Of a DNA stretch of 8,595 nt, positions 1-5,501 are shown in pieces (the stretch's first letter is position 1; the number at the start of each line of letters is the position of its first letter). Origin of the DNA: an uncultured Oscillospiraceae bacterium (lineage in GTDB: Bacteria; Bacillota; Clostridia; Oscillospirales; Oscillospiraceae). The stretch covers positions 1-8,595 of the forward strand of contig CANRNA010000068.1 in assembly GCA_947631805.1 (NCBI GenBank). The letters are read 5' to 3'. The notes below the pieces were generated by a model, which worked only from the letters and a program-made list of their open reading frames with translations, was not told the origin of the DNA and ran no database searches. Position numbers and translations under genes: made by a program.

Positions 1-541
1 GGCCGATGACGCTCAGACAGTCGGGCCGGTTGTTGGTGATCTCGAACTCCACCACGCTGTCGCCCAGGCCCAGGACCTTCTTGATGTCGTCTCCGGGCTC
101 GCAGGGCTCGCGCATGATGAAAATGCCGTTTTCAATGGCGTAGGGGTAGTCGTGGGTGTCCAGGCCCAGCTCCCCCAGGGAGCACAGCATGCCCTCGGAG
201 GACACGCCCCGGAGCTTGGAGGCGCGTATCTCCACGCCGCCGGGCAGGTGGGACCCGTCCAGGGCCACGGGCACCATGTCGCCCACGGACACGTTCTGGG
301 CCCCGGTGACGATGGTCAGCTCATGGGCCTGTCCCGCGTCCACCTTGCAAACCCACAGGTGGTCGGAGTCGGGGTGGGGGCTCATGAAGCTGACGCGCCC
401 GGCCACCACGTTTTCAATGCCCGCGCCGGTGTAGGACAAGCTCTCCACCTTGGACCCGGACATGGTCATCCCGTCGCAGAACTCCTTGTCGGAGACGGTG
501 ACGGTGGTATAGTCATTCAGCCATTCTCTCGATAGATCCAT
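1..541 (-). CDS. pheT: Phenylalanyl-tRNA synthetase beta subunit, N-terminal part (cut by window edge)
   Basis: This is the beta chain of the cytoplasmic alpha2-beta2 enzyme that charges tRNA-Phe with phenylalanine. Only the first 180 residues are visible, about a fifth to a quarter of a usual ~800-residue PheT. The protein opens MDLSREWLNDY, as expected for the family. Residues ~40-150 are the EMAP-II-like tRNA-binding (OB-fold) domain, including SPHPDSDHLWVCKVD (54-68), IVTGAQNV (77-84) and SSEGMLCSLGELGL (114-127). The visible part ends in FEITNNRPDCLSVIG, the start of the B1/B5 region. The ATG at 541 is preceded by AGGAGGG (550-556) with an 8-base spacer. The gap from the pheS stop is 15 bases, so the two subunits are almost surely co-transcribed and translated in balance. 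No frameshift is seen in the visible part. Confidence 0.97.
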   Translation of the reverse strand, partial: MDLSREWLNDYTTVTVSDKEFCDGMTMSGSKVESLSYTGAGIENVVAGRVSFMSPHPDSDHLWVCKVDAGQAHELTIVTGAQNVSVGDMVPVALDGSHLPGGVEIRASKLRGVSSEGMLCSLGELGLDTHDYPYAIENGIFIMREPCEPGDDIKKVLGLGDSVVEFEITNNRPDCLSVIG

Positions 542-556
542 TGTTCACACCCTCCT

Positions 557-1582
557 TCAGAACTGCTCCAGGAACCGGACGTCGTTTTCAAACAGCAGAC
601 GCAGATCGCTGATGTTGAACCGGAACATGGCCAGACGGTCCGAACCGAAGCCAAAGGCGAAGCCGGAGTATTTTTCCGTGTCGATGCCGCAGCCGGAGAG
701 CACCTTGGGGTGGACCATGCCGCCGCCCAGGAGCTCTACCCAGCCCTCGCCCTTGCACACGGGGCAGCCCGCCCCGTGGCACTTGAAGCACTCTACGTCC
801 ATCTCGCAGCTGGGCTCGGTGAAGGGGAAGTGGTGGGGGCGGAACCGGGTACGCAGATCGCTGCCGTACAGCCGGTGCACCAGGTCGTTCAAGGTGCCCT
901 TCAGGTCCGCGAAGGTGATGCCCTCGTCCACCACAAGACCCTCTATCTGGTGGAACATGGGGCTGTGGGTGGCGTCCACCTCGTCCTTGCGGTATACCCG
1001 GCCGGGGGCGATGACGCGGATGGGCAGGCTCTGGGTCTCCATCACGTGTATCTGGATGGGGCTGGTCTGGGTGCGGAGCAGCACCTGATCGTCGTCGTCA
1101 AAGTAGAAGGTGTCCTGCCTGTCACGGGCGGGGTGGCCCTCGGCGGTGTTCAGCTTGTCAAAGTTGTAGCTGGCAAGCTCCACCTCCGGCCCCTCGGCGA
1201 TGGTGAAGCCCATGCCGATGGCGATCTCGGAAAACTCGCTGATGACCCTGGTGAGGGGATGCTGCCGCCCGATGGGCACGGGCGTGCCCGGAATGGTCAC
1301 GTCCAGCCGCTCGGCGGCGAGCCTGGCCTCCAGGGCCTTTTCCCGCAGAGTTTCCCGGGCGTTTTCCAGCGCCTCGGTGAGCTCCTCCCGGATGGAGTTG
1401 GCCATTTGGCCCATCCGGGGCCTCTCCTCGGCGGACAGGCCGCCCATCTGCTTCAGGACGGCTGTCAGCTCGCCTTTCTTGCCCAGGTACTTGACCCGGA
1501 CGTTCTCCAGCGCCTCCAGGGCGCCGGCGTCGCGGATGGCCTGAAGGGAGTTTTCCCTCAGCTGCCGCAGTTTTTCTTCCAT
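557..1582 (-). CDS. pheS: Phenylalanyl-tRNA synthetase alpha subunit
   Basis: This is the catalytic alpha chain of phenylalanyl-tRNA synthetase, 341 aa, a normal family length. Residues 1-85 form the N-terminal helical, coiled-coil-like tRNA-binding arm (MEEKLRQLRENSLQ). The class II synthetase core follows, with motif 2 around APGRVYRKDEVDATHSPMFHQ (192-212) and motif 3 around GFGSDRLAMFRFNISDLR (311-328). A Cys4 cluster (C265, C268, C273, C276) precedes WVELLGGGMVHP, as in the B. subtilis-type enzyme, and may bind zinc. GFAFGFG at 307-313 lies in the phenylalanine pocket region. The frame stays open upstream to 1702, but that stretch is AT-rich, runs through the promoter and does not resemble PheS. 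The ATG at 1582 has AAGGAG about 9 bases upstream and starts as the family does. Confidence 0.97.
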   Translation of the reverse strand: MEEKLRQLRENSLQAIRDAGALEALENVRVKYLGKKGELTAVLKQMGGLSAEERPRMGQMANSIREELTEALENARETLREKALEARLAAERLDVTIPGTPVPIGRQHPLTRVISEFSEIAIGMGFTIAEGPEVELASYNFDKLNTAEGHPARDRQDTFYFDDDDQVLLRTQTSPIQIHVMETQSLPIRVIAPGRVYRKDEVDATHSPMFHQIEGLVVDEGITFADLKGTLNDLVHRLYGSDLRTRFRPHHFPFTEPSCEMDVECFKCHGAGCPVCKGEGWVELLGGGMVHPKVLSGCGIDTEKYSGFAFGFGSDRLAMFRFNISDLRLLFENDVRFLEQF

Positions 1583-1645
1583 GATGAACTGCTCCTTGTA
1601 TGAACTGAAATAGAAAATTGCGATAAAAATCGGCGCTAACCTTAT

Positions 1646-1674
1646 TTTATAACACAATATCCCAATTTTAGCAA
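1646..1674 (-). promoter_or_regulatory. Predicted sigma-A promoter for pheST
   Basis: Read on the minus strand, a TTGCTA -35 box (1674-1669) is followed after 17 bases by a TATAAA -10 box (1651-1646), with a TG extension one base before the -10. The predicted start near 1638-1640 gives a leader of about 57 bases to the pheS ATG. That is too short for a T-box or a peptide-type attenuator with terminator. Only a weak CGAT/ATCG hairpin is visible in it. Confidence 0.75.
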
Positions 1675-1686
1675 CTATAATTAAAA

Positions 1687-1715
1687 TTGACGAACTTTTC
1701 ACCAGGGACTATAAT
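1687..1715 (+). promoter_or_regulatory. Predicted sigma-A promoter for the nnrDE-alr-mazF cluster
   Basis: TTGACG (1687-1692), a 17-base spacer and a perfect TATAAT (1710-1715) make a near-consensus housekeeping promoter. Its -35 box lies 12 bases from the -35 box of the divergent pheST promoter, so the two are back to back. Transcription should begin near 1721-1723, at or just before the GGAGAGG ribosome site of nnrDE, leaving a 5' leader of only about 15 bases. Confidence 0.82.
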
Positions 1716-1736
1716 AGGTGGGAGAGGATGATGACC

Positions 1737-3254
1737 ATGGAACTTGCCGATGCAAAGGGAATGAAGACGGCCGACGAGACGGCCATCCAGGGGCGGGGCA
1801 TACCGTCCGGAAAGCTGATGGAGACGGCGGCGGGCCATATCGCCAGGGCCGCGGCGGAGCTGGCGGGGGACGAGCACACGGCGGCCGTGTTCTGCGGGCC
1901 GGGCAACAACGGCGGCGACGGTGTGGCCGCGGCGCGTATTCTGATGGATATGGGCTTTCAGGTGCGCGCGTTTCTGGTGGGCAGCCGGGAGAAGATGACC
2001 GAGGACACCAGGGCCATGGAGCGGGAGCTCCAGTCCGCCGGGGGCGCGCTGGAGCCCTTCGGCCCCGATAACGAGGACCAGCGGCAGGCGGCCGCCCGGG
2101 CGGGGGTGCTGGTGGACGCCCTTTTCGGCATAGGGCTGAAAAGGGAGCTAGCCGGGGAGGCCCTGGCGGCGGTGGAGATGATGAACGGCGCGGGCCGCCC
2201 CATCGTATCGGCGGACATCCCCAGCGGGGTGTCGGCGGACACGGGGGCCGTGCTGGGCGCGGCCGTGCGGGCGAAACGCACCGTGACCTTCTCCATGGCA
2301 AAGCCCGGCCACTTCGTGGAGCCGGGGTGCACCATGCGGGGCCAGCTGCTGGTGGAGGACATCGGCATCCCCCAAGACATCCTGGCCGGGGCCGGGTGCG
2401 GCATATATGCCATCCACCGGGAGGACCTGGCCCTGCCCGTGCGCAAGCCCCTCACCCACAAGGGGGATTACGGAAAGCTCCTCATCGTGGCGGGCAGCAC
2501 CGGCTACACCGGGGCGGCGGCCCTGTGCGCGGAGGGGGCCGTCCGGGCCGGGGCGGGACTGGTCTATCTGGGCGTCCCAGCGGATATATATGAGATAGCG
2601 GCGTCCTGGAGCCGGGAGGCCATGGCCTTCCCCCTGCGGTGCAATGACCGGGGGCGGGTCAGCCGGGGGGCGCTGGGTGTGCTCCGGGAGCGGCTGGAGG
2701 TCTGCGGCGCGTGCGTGATAGGTCCCGGCCTGGGCCGGGACAAGGACACGGCGGCGGTGACGGGGGAGGTGCTGCGGCGCTCCAAGGGGCCGGTGGTGGC
2801 CGACGCGGACGCCCTGTGGGCCATCAGCCGGGACCTGCGGGTGCTGGAGGAGGCCCAGGCCCCGGTAGTGCTCACCCCCCACGAGGGGGAGTTCGCCCGG
2901 CTGCTGGGCCGTCCGGTGGAGGACAGGCTGACAGACGCCATGAGCTTTTCCAAGACCTACGGCTGCGCGGTGGTGCTCAAGGGCTACAGGACGATATGCG
3001 CCTTCCCCGACGGCAAGGCCTACATAATCGACGCGGGCGATCCGGGCATGGCCACCGGCGGCAGCGGAGACGTGCTTGCCGGGGTCATCGGGGGGCTGCT
3101 GGGCCAGCTCACCCCCCGGCGGGCGGTGGTGACGGCCTGTTGGCTCCACGCCCGGGCCGGGGACATAGCCGCCGAGGAGCTGGGCCAGTATGCCATGAAG
3201 GCCGGAGACATCGCCCAGACGCTGTACAAAGCGGAAAAGGAGATCATTCGATAA
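1737..3254 (+). CDS. nnr: Bifunctional NAD(P)H-hydrate epimerase / ADP-dependent NAD(P)H-hydrate dehydratase
   Basis: This cytosolic metabolite-repair enzyme (YjeF family) epimerises R-NAD(P)HX and dehydrates S-NAD(P)HX back to NAD(P)H, using ADP. At 505 aa it matches the usual two-domain fusion. The N-terminal epimerase (about 1-225) shows CGPGNNGGDG (53-62), DALFGIGL (127-134) and SADIPSGVSADTG (158-170). The C-terminal ribokinase-like dehydratase (about 235-505) shows KGDYGKLLIVAGS (242-254), GPGLGRD (329-335), ADADAL (355-360), TPHEGEF (380-386) and GMATGGSGDVLAG (437-449), the nucleotide and catalytic loop. In-frame ATGs lie at 1728, 1731 and 1737. I choose 1737 because GGAGAGG (1721-1727) is then 9 bases upstream and MELADAKGMKTADE fits family N-termini. 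It is the first gene of the rightward cluster. The acpS gene that often sits upstream in Firmicutes is absent; pheST is there instead. Confidence 0.95.
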   Translation: MELADAKGMKTADETAIQGRGIPSGKLMETAAGHIARAAAELAGDEHTAAVFCGPGNNGGDGVAAARILMDMGFQVRAFLVGSREKMTEDTRAMERELQSAGGALEPFGPDNEDQRQAAARAGVLVDALFGIGLKRELAGEALAAVEMMNGAGRPIVSADIPSGVSADTGAVLGAAVRAKRTVTFSMAKPGHFVEPGCTMRGQLLVEDIGIPQDILAGAGCGIYAIHREDLALPVRKPLTHKGDYGKLLIVAGSTGYTGAAALCAEGAVRAGAGLVYLGVPADIYEIAASWSREAMAFPLRCNDRGRVSRGALGVLRERLEVCGACVIGPGLGRDKDTAAVTGEVLRRSKGPVVADADALWAISRDLRVLEEAQAPVVLTPHEGEFARLLGRPVEDRLTDAMSFSKTYGCAVVLKGYRTICAFPDGKAYIIDAGDPGMATGGSGDVLAGVIGGLLGQLTPRRAVVTACWLHARAGDIAAEELGQYAMKAGDIAQTLYKAEKEIIR

Positions 3255-3264
3255 GGAGAGGACC

Positions 3265-3825
3265 ATGCGGAAAGCCATCGTTTCCGCACTGATGATGACC
3301 CTTCTGCTCCTGCCGGGCTGCGGGGAGCGGGAGGAAAGGCTGCAGGAGGGCTTCGACGCCCTGCGCAAGGCCGTCACGGCGGCCCAGTCCATCCGCTTTC
3401 AGGCGGAGATGACCGCCGACGACGGGGAGAACGTGGCCCAGTACACCCTGGATGTGAGCTATGACGGCCAGCAGACCACGGTGGAGATACTGGCCCCGGC
3501 GCTCATCGCCGGGGTGAAGGCCACGGCCCTGCGGGGGGAGAGCACTATCTCCTACGACGGGGTCATCCTGGGAGCCGGGCCGGTGGACAATGAGGGCCTG
3601 ACGGCCATGAGCGCCATGCCGGTGATGCTGGACGCCATAGCCAGCGCCTACGTGGAGCTGCTGTGGTGGGAGGAGGGCTCCATCGCCGCCAGGCTGTACG
3701 TGGGGGAGCGGTCCGTGCTGACGCTGTGGCTGGACCGGGACACCTGCCTGCCTGTGGCGGGAGAATTCGCCGCAGACGGGCGGACATCCGTCACCTGCCG
3801 GTTCACCGGCTGGGAGATGGGATAA
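3265..3825 (+). CDS. Small lipoprotein, LolA-like / GerS-YdcC type by context
   Basis: A predicted exported lipoprotein of 186 aa. MRK is followed by a hydrophobic stretch and a lipobox LPGC with Cys19 as the lipidated residue; the Pro at -2 is unusual. The mature part starts with a charged helix (about 20-45). It continues with alternating beta-type segments (SIRFQAEM, YTLDVSYDGQQTTVEIL, STISYDGVIL, RLYVGERSVLTLWLD, SVTCRFTGWEMG), which recall the LolA/LppX half-barrel fold of lipoprotein and lipid carriers. The ATG has AAGGAG overlapping the nnrDE stop, so the two genes are translationally close. The position directly before alr matches B. subtilis ydcC and C. difficile gerS, sporulation or germination lipoproteins. 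The fold and spore role are inferred from pattern and neighbourhood. Function is unproven. Confidence 0.82.
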   Translation: MRKAIVSALMMTLLLLPGCGEREERLQEGFDALRKAVTAAQSIRFQAEMTADDGENVAQYTLDVSYDGQQTTVEILAPALIAGVKATALRGESTISYDGVILGAGPVDNEGLTAMSAMPVMLDAIASAYVELLWWEEGSIAARLYVGERSVLTLWLDRDTCLPVAGEFAADGRTSVTCRFTGWEMG

Positions 3826-3838
3826 AGAGGCAATATCC

Positions 3839-3853
3839 ATCCTCGCGGAGGAT
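3839..3853 (+). promoter_or_regulatory. Hairpin in the lipoprotein-alr gap
   Basis: ATCCTC, loop GCG, GAGGAT form a perfect 6-bp stem in the 58-base gap before alr. Beyond a CC bulge a further four pairs (ATAT side, one G-T) are possible. No T-run follows, so it is not a terminator. It could be an mRNA processing or stability element, or a protein site. I see no convincing promoter in the same gap. Confidence 0.4.
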
Positions 3854-3883
3854 ATGTATAGACAGACATAGGAGAAAGAGAAC

Positions 3884-5005
3884 ATGGACGAAATGAGAAA
3901 AAGGACCTGGGCGGAGGTGAGCCTGGGGGCCATCGAACACAACTACCGGGCCATGCGGGCCAGGCTGGCCCCGGGCACCCGGTATATGGGCATCGTGAAG
4001 GCCAACGCTTACGGCCACGGGGCGGTGAGGGTGTCCCGGCTGTTGGCGGATGTGGGCTGCGACTATCTGGCGGTGGCCTGCATAGACGAGGCCGTCCAGC
4101 TTCGGCAGGCGGGCATCGGCCTGCCCATCCTCATCCTGGGCTACACCCCGCCGGAGCTTGCCCCCCAGCTGGCGGAAAACGACGTGACCCAGGCGGTGGG
4201 GAGCCTGGACATGGCCCGGGCGCTGAACGACGCCCTGGCAGGGACCGGCCGGACGCTGAAGGTCCACTTCAAGCTGGAGACCGGCATGGGCCGGACGGGC
4301 TTCCGTGTCTACGGCGGCGCGGACGGGTCCGATGCGGCCCAGGCCATGGCCCTGCCCAGGCTTGCGCCGGAGGGGGTGTTCACCCACTTCTGCGTGTCCG
4401 ACGGGGCGCCGGGGGAGCGGGATTTCACCTGGGAACAGCTCAAGCGGTTCAAGGCGGGCTTTGAGACGATCGAGGAGCGGAGCGGCAGACGGTTCGAGAT
4501 ACACCACTGTACCAACTCCGGGGCCATGCTCTCCTTCCCGGAGACCTATATGGACATGGTGCGCCCCGGCGTGGCCTTGTACGGCCTCTATCCGGGGGAG
4601 GACCGGGGGGATATAGAGCTCATCCCGGCCATGACGCTGAAAAGCCGGGTGGCCTGCGTGGAGCGCCACGAGCCGGGGGACACCATCAGCTACGGCAGGA
4701 CCTTTACGGTGGAGCGGCCCAGCGCCATCGCCGTGCTGCCCATCGGCTACGCCGACGGCCTGCACAGGATACTGTCCAACAGGCTCACCGTGGACTTCGA
4801 CGGCAGGCGGGCCAGACAGGTGGGCCGCATCTGCATGGACATGTGCATGGCGGACGTGACGGACCTGGGCGTGAAGGCGGGGGACACGGCGGAGATATTC
4901 GGCCGCCGCATCGGCGCGGGAGAGGTGGCCGCCCTGTGCGGGACCATCCACTATGAGCTGCTGTGCGCCGTCAGCCCACGGGTGCCCCGGATATACGTGG
5001 ACTGA
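3884..5005 (+). CDS. alr: Alanine racemase
   Basis: This PLP enzyme interconverts L- and D-alanine and supplies D-Ala for peptidoglycan. At 373 aa it has normal family length. The N-terminal TIM barrel carries the PLP lysine in VKANAYGHG (Lys39). Next come VHFKLETGMGR (127-137; Lys130 matches the carbamylated lysine of the Geobacillus enzyme), HHCTNSGA (207-214), MVRPGVALYGLYP (225-237) and the second catalytic base Tyr270 in SYGRTF. The C-terminal beta domain has LPIGYADG (285-292) and GRICMDMCM (314-322). The ATG at 3884 follows AGGAG (3870-3874) by 9 bases; a second in-frame ATG at 3893 is less well placed. It stands between the lipoprotein and mazF, the order known from Bacillus and Clostridium. 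No catalytic residue appears lost. Confidence 0.97.
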   Translation: MDEMRKRTWAEVSLGAIEHNYRAMRARLAPGTRYMGIVKANAYGHGAVRVSRLLADVGCDYLAVACIDEAVQLRQAGIGLPILILGYTPPELAPQLAENDVTQAVGSLDMARALNDALAGTGRTLKVHFKLETGMGRTGFRVYGGADGSDAAQAMALPRLAPEGVFTHFCVSDGAPGERDFTWEQLKRFKAGFETIEERSGRRFEIHHCTNSGAMLSFPETYMDMVRPGVALYGLYPGEDRGDIELIPAMTLKSRVACVERHEPGDTISYGRTFTVERPSAIAVLPIGYADGLHRILSNRLTVDFDGRRARQVGRICMDMCMADVTDLGVKAGDTAEIFGRRIGAGEVAALCGTIHYELLCAVSPRVPRIYVD

Positions 5006-5041
5006 GGTATAAAATCTTTCCCTCCGTGGGAGAATAGAAGC

Positions 5042-5095
5042 ATGTCCGTACATAGAATGTACCGGGCGACTCTTTCACGGAAGGTGCTCACATGA
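5042..5095 (+). CDS. Possible 17-codon leader ORF coupled to mazF
   Basis: A short ORF, MSVHRMYRATLSRKVLT, begins with ATG at 5042. GGGAGA (5028-5033) lies 8 bases before it, and its TGA (5093-5095) overlaps the mazF ATG (5092-5094) as ATGA, the classic layout for translational coupling. It spans the dyad at 5046-5065, so ribosomes on it would open that hairpin. Against it: the codons (GTA, CAT, AGA, ACT, CTT, TCA) lack the GC-ending bias of the neighbours, and a 17-codon ORF may arise by chance. The peptide is basic and does not look like MazE. It sits where the antitoxin gene lies in B. subtilis. Confidence 0.35.
   Translation: MSVHRMYRATLSRKVLT
5046..5065 (+). promoter_or_regulatory. Dyad in the mazF leader containing a TACAT motif
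   Basis: GTACAT (5048-5053), AGA, ATGTAC (5057-5062) form a perfect 6-bp inverted repeat with a 3-base loop. CC/GG adds two pairs beyond a one-base bulge. It contains TACAT (5049-5053), which as UACAU is the known cut motif of B. subtilis-type MazF. It may be an operator, an RNA hairpin affecting mazF translation, or a site for MazF on its own mRNA. Confidence 0.4.
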
Positions 5096-5454
5096 CAAAT
5101 CCGGTTCGACGCGGAGACATCTATTACGCCGATCTCAGCCCCGTGGTGGGCTCGGAGCAGGGCGGCCTGCGGCCGGTGCTCATCATCCAGAACGACACGG
5201 GCAACCGCCACAGCCCCACGGTGATCGCCGCGGCGATCACCTCCCAGGTGGGAAAGGCCCGTCTGCCCACCCACATCGAGATACAGGCCCCCGACAGCGG
5301 CCTGACCAGGGACAGCGTGATACTGCTCGAGCAGATACGCACCTTGGACAAATCCCGCCTGCGGGAGCGGATGGGCAAGCTCAGCGGCGCCACCATGACG
5401 AAGGTGGACGACGCCATCGCCGTCAGCTTCGGACTGAACCAGTCTCTGTCGTAA
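5092..5454 (+). CDS. mazF: MazF/NdoA-type mRNA interferase (type II toxin)
   Basis: A sequence-specific endoribonuclease of the MazF/PemK family, 120 aa, a normal length. The N-terminus RRGDIYYADLSPVVGSEQGG (6-25) followed by RPVLIIQND and AAITSQ is close to B. subtilis NdoA. The catalytic pair is intact: Arg27 (NdoA Arg25) and Thr50 (NdoA Thr48). PTHIEI and DSVILLEQIRTLDK form the dimer core that normally contacts the antitoxin. The ATG at 5092 has GGAAGG (5079-5084) 7 bases upstream. The alr gene ends 86 bases before. B. subtilis has the antitoxin ndoAI here, but this gap has no ORF long enough for one. An intrinsic terminator follows 6 bases after the stop. Enzyme identity is secure; target sequence and toxicity are inferred. 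Confidence 0.96.
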   Translation: MTNPVRRGDIYYADLSPVVGSEQGGLRPVLIIQNDTGNRHSPTVIAAAITSQVGKARLPTHIEIQAPDSGLTRDSVILLEQIRTLDKSRLRERMGKLSGATMTKVDDAIAVSFGLNQSLS

Positions 5455-5460
5455 GACCCG

Positions 5461-5501
5461 GCCTCCGGTCATATCATTGTATATGACTGGAGGCTTTTAT
5501 T
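5461..5501 (+). terminator. Strong Rho-independent terminator after mazF, overlapping the next gene's ribosome site
   Basis: A 14-bp stem pairs 5461-5474 with 5481-5494 around the 6-base loop CATTGT, with one G-T pair. It is followed by TTTTATT (5495-5501). It begins 6 bases after the mazF stop and works in the plus direction only, since no T-run flanks the other side. The 3' arm ends in GGAGGC, which is also the Shine-Dalgarno of the gene starting at 5502. Confidence 0.9.
5489..5493 (+). promoter_or_regulatory. Sequestered Shine-Dalgarno of the 121-aa gene
   Basis: GGAGG lies 8 bases before the ATG at 5502, an ideal ribosome site, but it is fully paired in the 3' arm of the terminator hairpin. 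Read-through transcripts should therefore be poorly translated unless the hairpin is opened, for example by ribosomes finishing mazF. Confidence 0.6.

Noticed and set aside
1583..1702. Upstream 40-codon extension of pheS
   Set aside because: It runs through the predicted promoter, is AT-rich unlike the gene, and PheS homologues begin near MEEKL at 1582, which has its own AAGGAG.
2148..3392. Long minus-strand open frame opposite nnrDE
   Set aside because: Same shadow effect; the plus-strand frame has all NnrE and NnrD motifs, and the minus frame has no recognisable domain or ribosome site.
5008..5013. TATAAA just after alr as a promoter for mazF
   Set aside because: No -35-like sequence lies 16-18 bases upstream (the region is CCCCGG-like) and no TG extension precedes it.
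5042..5095. The 17-codon ORF as a truncated MazE antitoxin
   Set aside because: The peptide shows no similarity I can see to the ribbon-helix-helix start of NdoAI or to MazE, so I list it only as a possible leader peptide.
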